From assembly GCA_963759375.1 (NCBI GenBank), contig CAVWYY010000011.1:62001-126000 (forward strand): DNA of 64,000 bases, read 5' to 3'. This DNA comes from DASSUW01 sp963759375. GTDB taxonomy: Bacteria; Actinomycetota; Thermoleophilia; Solirubrobacterales; Solirubrobacteraceae. A program made the position numbers and the translations under genes. Below are positions 56,778-64,000 of the stretch, piece after piece (positions within the stretch are counted from its first letter, which is position 1; each line of letters opens with the position of its first letter). Under the pieces are notes generated by a model. That model did no database searches and had not been told where the DNA came from. It worked only from the letters and a program-made list of their open reading frames with translations.

Positions 56778-58579
56778 GCGAACACCTCCAGCTTGGCGAT
56801 AGCCGACTCGATCGCCGCCGAGGCGGTCTGCCCCAGGCCGCAGATCGACGCGTCGCGCATCGCTTGCCCGATCTCACCGATGAGGGCGATCTCGTCCTGC
56901 ACGCTGCCGCGCGTGCGCCCGGACAGCAGCCGCGCCAGCGCCTCCTGCTGGCGCACGGTGCCGACGCGGCACGGCACGCACTGCCCGCAGCTCTCGTTGC
57001 GCATGAACGCGGCGATGACCATCAGCAGCCGGCCGAGGTCCATGCGGTCGTCGATCGCGAGCACGACGCCCGAGCCGAGCGTGACGCCGGAGCCCCGCGC
57101 GTCCTCGAGCGTCAGCGGCATGTCGAGCTCCTCCGGCGTGATGAACATGCCGGCCGCGCCGCCCAGCAGCACGGTGCGCAGGTTGGGCGGGACGCCGCCG
57201 GCGAGCTCGAACACCTCGCGCAGCGTGGTGCCGAACGGCACCTCGTACGTCCCGGGCCGCTCGACGGCCCCGCTCACGCAGAACAACTTGGGCCCGGTGG
57301 ACTTCTCGGTGCCGATCTGCGCGAACGCCGGGCCGCCCTCGAGGACGATCGCCATCACGTTGACGAGCGTCTCGACGTTGTTGACCACCGTCGGCTGCCG
57401 GAAGAGGCCTTCGACGACCGGGAACGGCGGCTTGTTGCGCGGCTCGCCGCGGTAGCCCTCGATCGAGCCGAAGATCGCCGTCTCCTCGCCGCAGATGTAG
57501 GCGCCCGCGCCCTTGCGCACCTCGATGTCGAACGCGAAGCCGTGGTCGAGCACGTCCTTGCCGAGGAAGCCGCGCTCGCGCGCCTCCGCGACGGCGTGCT
57601 CGATGCGCTCCTGGGCCAGCGGGTACTCGCCGCGCACGTACAGGTAGCCGTGCTCGCACCCGGTCGCGTACGCGGCGATCGTCATCGCCTCGACGACCGC
57701 GAACGGGTCGCCCTCCATGATCACGCGGTCCTTGAACGTGCCCGGCTCGGACTCGTCGGCGTTGCAGATCAGGTAGTGCGGGCGGCGCGGCTGGTGGGCC
57801 ACGGCGTCCCACTTGCGGCCCATCGGGAACGCGGCGCCGCCGCGGCCGACGAGGTTGGAGTCGATCACCTCGCGGATGACGCCCTCGGGGCCGAGGTCGA
57901 TCGCGCGGCGCAGCGCGTCGTAGCCGCCGTGCGCGCGGTAGTCGTCGAGGCTCTCCGGGTCGACGTGACCGACGCGCCCCAGCAGCCGCAGGCCGCTCTC
58001 GCCGAACTGCGGCGGCGTGGTCGACGGCGGCGGAGGCGGCGTCGCGCCGCCGAGGATCGCCTTCACGCCGTCGGCGTCCACGGGCGCCAGCTCGCGTTCG
58101 ATCGGCTCGTCGCCGGCCTCGGTCAGCATCGCGGCCGGCGCGCGGTCGCACTGGCCCAGGCACGGGCTGCGCAGCCACGTGGCACCGTCGACCGCTACGC
58201 CCTCGGGGCCGAGCTGCGCGATCAGCTCCTCGGAGCCGGCGCAACGGCACGCGACGTCGTCACACACGTGCACGACGCGCGGCGGCCGCTCGACGACCGA
58301 GAACAGGCCGTAGAACGTGGCCACGCCGTACACGTCGGCCGGCGGCACGGTCAGGCGCCGCGCCACGTAGTTCAGTCCACCGGGGCTGATCCAGCCCGCG
58401 CGCTCGTGCAGCGCGTGCAGCGTCGGCAGCAGCAGATGGCGCTGCGCGCGCGCCTCATGGCCGCCGTGCGCGGCGTGCCCGTTCTCGCTCGCCCACACGG
58501 CAAGCGACGGGCCCAGGAAGGCGTCGACGGCGTCGCGCTCCGCCGCCGTCGGCTCGGCGTTCAGCAGCCGCAGGTCCAC
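56774..58579 (-). CDS. fdhB: NAD-dependent formate dehydrogenase beta subunit, NuoE-NuoF fusion
   Basis: 601-residue diaphorase subunit that passes electrons from formate to NAD. The first about 160 residues are NuoE-like with a [2Fe-2S] site (HVCDDVACRCAGSEE and SPCLGQCDRAPAAM). NuoF follows: FMN/NADH-binding GRGGAAFPMGRKW and ICNADESEPGTFKDR, GAGAYICGEETAIFGSIEGY, and the [4Fe-4S] motif RNESCGQCVPCRVGTV with a late Cys in ASICGLGQ. A Pro-rich linker (GGATPPPPPSTTPP) joins the two. Its GTG is one base from the fdhA stop, and its own stop overlaps the Fe-S subunit gene. Confidence 0.93.
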   Translation of the reverse strand: MDLRLLNAEPTAAERDAVDAFLGPSLAVWASENGHAAHGGHEARAQRHLLLPTLHALHERAGWISPGGLNYVARRLTVPPADVYGVATFYGLFSVVERPPRVVHVCDDVACRCAGSEELIAQLGPEGVAVDGATWLRSPCLGQCDRAPAAMLTEAGDEPIERELAPVDADGVKAILGGATPPPPPSTTPPQFGESGLRLLGRVGHVDPESLDDYRAHGGYDALRRAIDLGPEGVIREVIDSNLVGRGGAAFPMGRKWDAVAHQPRRPHYLICNADESEPGTFKDRVIMEGDPFAVVEAMTIAAYATGCEHGYLYVRGEYPLAQERIEHAVAEARERGFLGKDVLDHGFAFDIEVRKGAGAYICGEETAIFGSIEGYRGEPRNKPPFPVVEGLFRQPTVVNNVETLVNVMAIVLEGGPAFAQIGTEKSTGPKLFCVSGAVERPGTYEVPFGTTLREVFELAGGVPPNLRTVLLGGAAGMFITPEELDMPLTLEDARGSGVTLGSGVVLAIDDRMDLGRLLMVIAAFMRNESCGQCVPCRVGTVRQQEALARLLSGRTRGSVQDEIALIGEIGQAMRDASICGLGQTASAAIESAIAKLEVFA

Positions 58580-58580
58580 G

Positions 58581-60521
58581 CTACTTGCCGGCCTCGGAGC
58601 TCGTCACACCTGCAGTTTGACGCTCGCGCACCTTCTCCACCCGGATGGCGGTCGCCTTGAACTCGGCCGTCCCGGACTTCGGGTCGGTCGCGTCGATCGT
58701 GAGGATGTTCACGTCGACCTCGTCGGGGAAGTGCATGGTCATGAACGCGAGTCCGGGCCGCAGGCCGGGATCGAGCCGCACGGGCGCCTCGATCGCGCCG
58801 CGTCGCGAGGTGATCCGCACGATCTCGCCGGGCTCGACCTCGAGTCGCTCGGCGTCGGCGGGCGAGAGGTCGAGCGTCTCGCCGCGGCGCAGCGGCGAGC
58901 TGTAGAGGCCCGACTGCACGCCGGTGTTGTACGAGTCGAGCCGCCGGCCGGTGGTCAGGCGGATCGGGAAGTCGTCGTCGAGCTCGTCGATCGGCGGCGC
59001 CCACGGGGTGACCGAGAACGGCGCGAGCGGCCCCTCGACGGGCTCGGCCCACAGCCGCCCGTGCAGGAACGCGGATCCCGGATGGTCCTCGGTCGGGCAC
59101 GGCCACTGGATGCCGCCCTCCGCCTCCAGGCGGGCATAGCTCATGCCGCCGTGCATCGGACTCAGCGACCGCAGCTCGTCCCACGCCTGCTCGGGCGTCG
59201 GCTGCCCCCAGTCGTGACCCAGCCGGCGCGCCAGCTCGCAGATGATCCACTGGTCGTCGCGCGCGTCGCCGGGCGGGTCGATCGCCTTGTGCATGAGCTG
59301 GACGCGGCGCTCGGAGTTGGTCACCGTCCCGCCCTCTGACTCGCACCACGACGCCGACGACGGGAAGACCACGTCGGCCATGTCGCACGTCTTGGTCATG
59401 ATGATGTCCTGCGCGATCAGGAAGTCCAGGCCTTCGAGCAGGCCGAGCGCGCGCTTGGAGTCGGCCTCCGACTGCGCGGGGTTCTCGCCGAGCACGTAGA
59501 GCGTGTTCAGCTCCCCGCGCTCCATGCCGTCGAACATCTGGGAGAGGTGCCAGCCGCGCTCGGGTGGAAGGTCGACACCCCAGGCCGCCTCGAAGCGGGC
59601 ACGGGCCTCCATGTCGTCCTGCACGTCCTGGAAGCCCGGCAGCTTGTTGGGGATCGCGCCCATGTCGCCGCCGCCCTGGACGTTGTTCTGGCCGCGCAGC
59701 GGGTTCAGGCCCGACCCCCAGCGCCCGACGTGCCCGGTCAGGAGCGCCAGGTTGATGAGCGAGAGCACGTTGTCGACCGCGGTGACGTGCTCGGTGATCC
59801 CGAGCGTCCAGCAGATGATCGCCCGGTCGGCGCGCGCGTACGCGTGGGCCATCTCGCGGATCACCTGCGCCGGCACGCCGGTCACGCGCTCGCCCTCCTC
59901 GAGCGTCCACGGCTCCACGGAGGCGCGGTACTCGTCGAAGCCCGTTGTCGCGCGCTCGATGAACAGCTCGTTGGCCAACCCCGCGTGGATGATCTCGCGC
60001 GCCATCGTGTTCGACAGCGCGATGTCGGTGCCGACGTCGAGCCCCAGCCAGGTGTCGGCCCACTGCGCCGAGCCGGTGCGCCGGGGATCGACGACGTACA
60101 TCCGCGCGCCGTTGTGCACGGCCTTGAGAACGTGGTGGAAGAAGATCGGATGCGTCTCGCGGGCGTTCGAGCCCCAGAGGATCAGCAGATCCGTCTCTTC
60201 GACCTCCTTATAGGACGACGTGCCGCCGCCCGCGCCGAACACCGTCGCCAGACCGACGACGCTGGGAGCGTGTCAAGTGCGGTTGCACGAGTCGATGTTG
60301 TTCGACCCCATAACCGAACGAACGAACTTCTGGGCGAGGAAGTTCACCTCGTTCGATGCCTTGGAGCAGCTGAACATGCCGAAGGAGCGCGTGGCGTCCT
60401 GGGCCCTGGCACGAGCCAGGCCGGCGGCCGCGACGTCGAGCGCCTCGTCCCATCCGGCGGGCCGCAGCACACCGTTCTCACGCACCAGCGGCTCGGTCAC
60501 CCGTCCGCGGTACTTACGCAA
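58581..60521 (-). CDS. fdhA: Formate dehydrogenase catalytic subunit, selenocysteine-containing
   Basis: 646-residue molybdopterin enzyme oxidising formate to CO2. TGA at 60275-60273 is read as selenocysteine 83: context NNIDSCNRT-U-HAPSVVGLATV is identical in layout to known Sec-FdhA, and the frame stays open to 58581. Pterin-binding segments: LLILWGSNARETHPIFF, GRWGSGLNPLRGQNNVQGGG; C-terminal dinucleotide-binding domain IRLTTGRRLDSYNTGVQSG and ILTIDATDPKSGTAEFKAT. The N-terminal iron-sulfur domains are missing and encoded two genes downstream. TTG 60521 is preferred over GTG 60530 because GGAGGTGATC (60534-60525) is a perfect ribosome-binding site 8 bases before it. Confidence 0.92.
60240..60275 (-). 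promoter_or_regulatory. Bacterial SECIS element after the Sec codon of fdhA
   Basis: Immediately after TGA (60275-60273) the mRNA can fold a stem CGUCG/CGACG (60261-60257 with 60247-60243) closing a nine-base loop UCGGUCUGG. The loop contains GGUCU, whose GGU is the seventh codon after UGA: the same loop motif and spacing as in E. coli fdhF, where SelB binds. Confidence 0.85.
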
Positions 60522-60524
60522 TCC

Positions 60525-60534
60525 GATCACCTCC
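60525..60534 (-). promoter_or_regulatory. Full-length Shine-Dalgarno of fdhA
   Basis: GGAGGTGATC is the exact complement of the 16S rRNA 3' end GATCACCTCC. It covers the GTG at 60530, so initiation is more likely at TTG 60521, 8 bases after GGAGG. Confidence 0.75.
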
Positions 60535-60576
60535 TCTCCTGTCCATAGGAGCTTCCCTTGAGTCTACGCAACCGAA

Positions 60577-60582
60577 TAGTCT
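60577..60582 (+). promoter_or_regulatory. Candidate -10 element for a leaderless transcript
   Basis: TAGTCT (TANNNT) lies 6 bases before the ATG of the FGE-like gene, and no ribosome-binding site is present. That is the spacing typical of actinobacterial leaderless mRNAs. Confidence 0.5.
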
Positions 60583-60588
60583 CGACGA

Positions 60589-61221
60589 ATGCGGGCCTTG
60601 CCGGCCCTCGACGCGCTCGTGGAGCTGCCTGCCGGGCGCTATCAGCTGGGTGAGCCCGGCGAGGAGCGCCCCTGCGACCTGCGCAGCCTGCTGATCGGCC
60701 GCTGGCCGGTCGTCAACGGCCATGTGCGCCGGTTCGCGGAGGCGACCGGACGGCCGCTGACCGCCGTGCTCGAGTCCGAGGAGCTCGCCGACCACCCGGC
60801 GACGGGCCTGTCGCTGGCTGGCGCGGAGGCGTTCTGTGCCTGGGCGTCGGACGCGCTCGGGAGCCCGGTCCGCCTGCCCACCGGTGACGAGTGGGAGGCC
60901 GCCGCGCGGGGTGCCGACGCGCGCCCGTACCCGTGGGGCGAGACGTTCGACCCCGAGCGGTGCGCCTGCGCGGACTCCGCCTGGGGCTGGACGGTCCCGG
61001 TGGTCGCGCATCCGGAGGGCGCCGGGCCGTTCGGCGCCGAGCAGCAGGCCGGCAACGTGTGGGAGTGGGTCTCGGACCGCGACGCGGACGGCTGGGGAGT
61101 CGTGCGCGGCGGCAGCTACCTGGACACCGGGTGGGGGCTGCGTGCCTCGCGCGCGCAGCCCGCAGATGCCCGGCGCGCAACGAACACGACCGGCTTTCGA
61201 ATCGTGATGGGAGGGATATGA
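60589..61221 (+). CDS. FGE-sulfatase (SUMF1) domain protein, catalytic cysteines absent
   Basis: 210-residue protein with the FGE/SUMF1 fold: VELPAGRYQLGEPGEERP, HPATGLSLAGAEAFCAWASD, RLPTGDEWEAAARGADARPY, PWGETFDPERCACADSAWGW, QQAGNVWEWVSDRDADGWGV, VRGGSYLDTGWGLRASRAQP. True formylglycine-generating enzymes have two Cys in the last segment that bind copper; here there are none, so it is probably a binding or scaffolding variant. No signal peptide. Its stop overlaps the DUF59 start (ATGA). Divergent from fdhA, 67 bases apart. Confidence 0.85.
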   Translation: MRALPALDALVELPAGRYQLGEPGEERPCDLRSLLIGRWPVVNGHVRRFAEATGRPLTAVLESEELADHPATGLSLAGAEAFCAWASDALGSPVRLPTGDEWEAAARGADARPYPWGETFDPERCACADSAWGWTVPVVAHPEGAGPFGAEQQAGNVWEWVSDRDADGWGVVRGGSYLDTGWGLRASRAQPADARRATNTTGFRIVMGGI

Positions 61222-61562
61222 GGGATGTTCTGATCGACGCGCTGCGGGAGGTCTACGACCCTTGCTGCGCGGACCGCGGGATCTCGATCGTCGACATGGG
61301 CGTCGTGGAGGACGTCCGCTTCGACGGATCGCACGTGGACGTCGACCTCGTCCTCACGACCGGCTGGTGCCCGTTCGTGGTGTCGATGTCGACAGCCATC
61401 CCGGAGGCCCTGACGGCGATCGACGGCGTCGACACGGTCGACGTGAAGGTCGTCTGGGACCCGGTGTGGACGATGGACCGCCTGTCGGAGTCGGCGCGCG
61501 CCAAGCTCGCGATGCCGCTCGAGGAGCTGGAGCCCTACCGCGCGGGAAGGAGCGCTGCCTGA
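61218..61562 (+). CDS. MIP18/DUF59 family metal-sulfur cluster assembly protein (PaaD-like)
   Basis: 114-residue protein: MRDVLIDALREVYDPCCADR, GISIVDMGVVEDVRFDGSHV, TTGWCPFVVSMSTAIPEALT and TVDVKVVWDPVWTMDRLSES. This is the DUF59/MIP18 fold, with the conserved Asp-Pro of helix 1 and the CPF-type cysteine used in iron-sulfur delivery. Such genes sit beside iron-dependent multi-component oxygenases and help load their metal centres. It is coupled at both ends (ATGA before, TGATG after) with the FGE-like and amidohydrolase genes. Confidence 0.9.
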   Translation: MRDVLIDALREVYDPCCADRGISIVDMGVVEDVRFDGSHVDVDLVLTTGWCPFVVSMSTAIPEALTAIDGVDTVDVKVVWDPVWTMDRLSESARAKLAMPLEELEPYRAGRSAA

Positions 61563-62542
61563 TGGTCGACGCGTTCGTCTTCGATTGTGTGTGCCACATC
61601 TTCAACTTCGACAAGCGGAACGCCATCGGCCCGCCCGGCGAGCTGTTCGACGAGCACCTGTACGCGTTCCACCAGCTGCTCACCCGCGAGGGCGAGACGG
61701 TCCTCTCGCGCGACGAGTTCTTCAAGGAGTGGAGCGTCGACGAGATCTACGACATGGTCATCGAGGGCTCCGACACCGACATGATCGTGGCCCAGCCGCT
61801 GCCGCTCACGGACCTGTTCCACGACGGCCTGTCGGCCTGGGAGAAGTGCGCCGAGATGGCCGCCAAGCACTCGGACAAGGCCGTGTTCTGGGGCTCGGTG
61901 AACCCGCTCGAGGGCAAGAAGGCGCTCGACCTCATGACCCGCCAGGTCGAGGACCACGGGGCGAAGGCGTTCAAGTTCTACAACGTGCGCTACGACTACG
62001 GACAGCCGTTCCCGTGGCGCATGGACGACCCGCGCATCGCGTTCCCGATCTTCGAGCACGCCCAGAACCTCGGCATCAACCTCATCGGCGTCCACAAGGG
62101 CGTGCCGCTCGGCCCGCAGCCGATCGAGCACACCCGCACGTTCGACATGGACGGCGCGGCCGCCAACTTCCCGGACATCAACTTCGTGATCTTCCACGTC
62201 GGCCTGCCGTGGCTCGACGAGGTGCTGTGGCAGATCGTCCGGTTCCCGAACCTCTACGCGTCGATCGCCGCGACCGTGAACTTCATCTCGCGCCAGCCGC
62301 GGGTGTTCGCGGAGATGCTCGGGAAGATGATGTGGTGGTGCGGCGAGGACAAGATCATCTACGGCGGCGAGGCGCCGATCTGGCACCCGCAGTGGGCGCT
62401 CGAGGAGTTCTGGAACTTCGAGCTGCCGCGCGACATCGTCGAGGAGCGCGGCTACCCGCAGCTCACCGATCAGGCCAAGCGCAAGATCCTCGGCGGCAAC
62501 CTCGCCCGCCTGCACGGGATCGAGGTGCCCGCGACCGCGTAG
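61562..62542 (+). CDS. Amidohydrolase 2 family metal-dependent hydrolase
   Basis: 326-residue TIM-barrel hydrolase (ACMSD-like group). AFVFDCVCHIFNFDKR carries the first-strand position (DxHxH-like, here CVCH), GINLIGVHKGVPLGPQPIEH the strand-5 His, FPDINFVIFHVGLPWLDEVL the strand-6 His, and KIIYGGEAPIWHPQWALEEF the strand-8 acidic residue position. The segments strongly recall, from memory, the amidohydrolase encoded beside propane monooxygenase (prm/mim) operons, where a DUF59 gene is also adjacent. Reaction unknown. Last of a coupled trio; a terminator-like hairpin follows. Confidence 0.87.
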   Translation: MVDAFVFDCVCHIFNFDKRNAIGPPGELFDEHLYAFHQLLTREGETVLSRDEFFKEWSVDEIYDMVIEGSDTDMIVAQPLPLTDLFHDGLSAWEKCAEMAAKHSDKAVFWGSVNPLEGKKALDLMTRQVEDHGAKAFKFYNVRYDYGQPFPWRMDDPRIAFPIFEHAQNLGINLIGVHKGVPLGPQPIEHTRTFDMDGAAANFPDINFVIFHVGLPWLDEVLWQIVRFPNLYASIAATVNFISRQPRVFAEMLGKMMWWCGEDKIIYGGEAPIWHPQWALEEFWNFELPRDIVEERGYPQLTDQAKRKILGGNLARLHGIEVPATA

Positions 62543-62594
62543 CTAGCGCGTGTGTCCGGCATATCGGCGCATAGCCGGCGGTGTCCGGGTCGTC

Positions 62595-62659
62595 GCTGCC
62601 GGTGCACGGCATCCGAGAGCATGCTGGTAGCACGTGACCGGATGCCGGGTGCCGGCAGC
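62595..62659. terminator. Probable bidirectional terminator
   Basis: Arms at 62595-62615 and 62639-62659 pair over 21 positions with three mismatches in the middle. The hairpin lies between the convergent amidohydrolase and hypothetical genes and is usable from either side. Confidence 0.6.
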
Positions 62660-62706
62660 GGCGGGCCAGGCCCGCCGGAATGCGTCGAGATGCTGGACGC
62701 GCGCGC

Positions 62707-63048
62707 TTACTGCAGGACGGCGTCGTCGGCTTCGTGCAGGAGGAAGCCGGCGGCGTCGAGCACCTGGCGCTCGCGCAGGCGGTCGAGCCGCTCCTTGCAC
62801 GACGGCTCGATCGCCCAGGCCGCCACAGCGGCGCTGTCCTCGATCGGCCGCAGCCCGTTCTCCTCGGGCTCGTCGTAGGCCTGGCGCAGCCACGCGAGGT
62901 CGTCGGCGATCCGTCGCGGGCGCGTCGCCTCGGCCTCCGGATGCCAGGGGTCCTGCCCCTGCCGCCGCTCCGGCACTCCGGGCGGGCGGGTCAGCGCCAC
63001 GCCGAGGGCGTTGAGCCAATCCGGTCTCTCTCGCACAAGCTCGAGCAT
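62707..63048 (-). CDS. Hypothetical protein, 113 residues
   Basis: Small charged cytoplasmic protein: MLELVRERPDWLNALGVALT, RPPGVPERRQGQDPWHPEAE, RIADDLAWLRQAYDEPEENG, DRLRERQVLDAAGFLLHEAD. Mostly helical by composition, no signal peptide or cysteine pair, no family recognised. The start at 63048 lies 51 bases from the divergent aldehyde dehydrogenase gene, so the two may share regulation. Confidence 0.6.
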   Translation of the reverse strand: MLELVRERPDWLNALGVALTRPPGVPERRQGQDPWHPEAEATRPRRIADDLAWLRQAYDEPEENGLRPIEDSAAVAAWAIEPSCKERLDRLRERQVLDAAGFLLHEADDAVLQ

Positions 63049-63099
63049 GCGTTTCCTCGTTTCCGGTCCGCTGTCGTGGCAAACTCGCGCCCGACGCCC

Positions 63100-64000
63100 A
63101 TGACGACCTTCAACTACACCTCCACCGCCGCCGATCCTACCCTCGACGAGACGTTCGAGCGTGCGCTCGCCACCGCCCGCGAGGGCCGCGCGGCGCCGCT
63201 GCCGCACCTCGTCGCCGGCGAGGAGCGCGCGGCCGGCGAGATCTTCGAGCGCACGGATCCGTGCGACCCCGCGCGCGTGATCTCGCGCGCACACACGGCC
63301 GACGACGAGATGGTGGCCGCCGCCGTGCACGCCGCCCGCGCCGCCCAACCCGAGTGGGCGGCAACGCCGCTCGCCGAGCGCACCGCCGCGCTGCGCCGCC
63401 TGGCCGCCCTGATCTCCGAGCGGCTCGTCGAGCTCGCCGGCGTCGTCTCGGCCGAGACCGGCAAGATCCGCCTCGAGGCGGTGCCCGAGGTGCAGGAGGG
63501 CGTCGACCTGATCGAGACCTACTGCACGTTCATGGAGGAGAACGACGGCTACCGGATCCCGCTCGGCCGGCTGTCGGAGAACGAGGACAACGTCTCGATC
63601 ATGCGGCCGTACGGCGTGTTCGCGGTCATCTGCCCGTTCAACTTCCCGTTCGCGCTCGCGGTCGGGATGGCGTCCGGCGCCCTGGTGTGCGGCAACACGG
63701 TCGTGATGAAGCCCGCCGAGGAGACGCCGTGGTCGACCGGGCTGATCGCCGAGCTGGCCGTCGAGGCCGGCCTGCCGCCCGGGGTGCTCAACCTGGTGCA
63801 CGGCGCCGACGCCACCGGCCGCGCGCTCGTCGCCGCGGACATCGACGGCGTCGCCTTCACCGGCTCGGCCGAGGCCGGCCACGCGATCGCCCACGAGCTG
63901 CACGCGCGCCCGCCGCTGCGCCCGCTGGTCGCCGAGATGGGCGGCAAGAACCCGGCGATCGTCACCGCGTCGGCCGACGTCGACCGCGCGGCCGCCGGGA
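63100..64000 (+). CDS. Aldehyde dehydrogenase, P5C-dehydrogenase-like, 3' end cut off
   Basis: The first 300 residues of an NAD(P)-dependent aldehyde dehydrogenase. VISRAHTADDEMVAAAVHAA and AALISERLVELAGVVSAETG are the N-terminal helices; FAVICPFNFPFALAVGMASG (about 180) holds the catalytic Asn, VVMKPAEETPWSTGL the NAD-binding Lys, VAFTGSAEAGHAIA the FTGS loop, and LVAEMGGKNPAIVTASADVD the catalytic Glu region. The active-site Cys lies beyond the window. FNFPFALAVG and ETPWSTGL resemble 1-pyrroline-5-carboxylate dehydrogenase (RocA/PutA type), but the substrate is not certain. ATG 63100. Confidence 0.9.
   Translation, partial: MTTFNYTSTAADPTLDETFERALATAREGRAAPLPHLVAGEERAAGEIFERTDPCDPARVISRAHTADDEMVAAAVHAARAAQPEWAATPLAERTAALRRLAALISERLVELAGVVSAETGKIRLEAVPEVQEGVDLIETYCTFMEENDGYRIPLGRLSENEDNVSIMRPYGVFAVICPFNFPFALAVGMASGALVCGNTVVMKPAEETPWSTGLIAELAVEAGLPPGVLNLVHGADATGRALVAADIDGVAFTGSAEAGHAIAHELHARPPLRPLVAEMGGKNPAIVTASADVDRAAAG

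Noticed and set aside
60273..60530. A short 85-residue gene ending in SCNRT followed by a separate 553-residue oxidoreductase
   Set aside because: The stop is the in-frame TGA of fdhA, with Sec context and a SECIS hairpin; the two parts form one protein.

Overview
The window is a 64 kb piece of a very GC-rich chromosome. Gene packing is tight: stop/start overlaps of the GTGA, ATGA, TTGA and TGATG type are common, GTG and TTG starts are frequent, and neighbouring genes often overlap convergently at their ends. Gene content points to a soil actinobacterium of the Solirubrobacterales/Thermoleophilia type: GlgE-Mak-TreS and TreY-TreZ alpha-glucan/trehalose enzymes, secreted proteins with basic C-terminal beta domains, large AfsR/LuxR ATPase regulators, and a c-di-AMP riboswitch in front of a secreted M23 peptidase. 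The lineage is an inference from gene content. No rRNA or tRNA was recognised, and no insertion sequence, prophage or CRISPR array.

Layout. 1-18 kb holds accessory and regulatory genes: the end of a ThuA-like gene with a coupled Gfo/Idh/MocA oxidoreductase, a methyltransferase, two giant divergent ATPase regulators (3.3-9.2 kb), a secreted PhoX/DUF839-like protein, an EAL-HDOD signalling protein, a DUF2000/AsnC pair, a helicase, a DsbA-like protein and a YrdC-like protein. 18-38 kb is a carbon-storage and osmoprotection island: a GT4 glycosyltransferase, the treZ-glgX-treY operon, glgB, the overlapping glgE-treS-mak operon and divergent malQ. Together these can build branched glucan from maltose-1-phosphate, interconvert maltose and trehalose, cut trehalose out of glucan, and degrade the polymer. 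38-54 kb is rich in exported proteins: subtilase with calcium repeats, metallopeptidase, penicillin-acylase-like enzyme, glycerophosphodiesterase and M23 peptidase. It also has a formamidase coupled to a MoaD-like protein.

54-64 kb is the most unusual part. A formate dehydrogenase operon reads leftward. Its catalytic subunit contains an in-frame TGA at residue 83 that is selenocysteine by every local criterion: context SCNRT-U-HAPSVVGL, followed by a hairpin with a GGUCU loop at the spacing of E. coli fdhF. The iron-sulfur half that normally forms the N-terminus of this protein is a separate gene placed last in the operon, after a fused NuoE-NuoF subunit. Divergent from it is a coupled trio: an FGE-fold protein lacking the catalytic cysteines, a MIP18/DUF59 protein, and an amidohydrolase of the type found beside propane monooxygenases. 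The window ends inside an aldehyde dehydrogenase gene.

Six genes carry frameshifts (PhoX-like, EAL-HDOD, fibronectin-like, choice-of-anchor A, malQ, formamidase). All the shifts can be explained by extra single bases, which suggests base-calling insertions more than gene decay.
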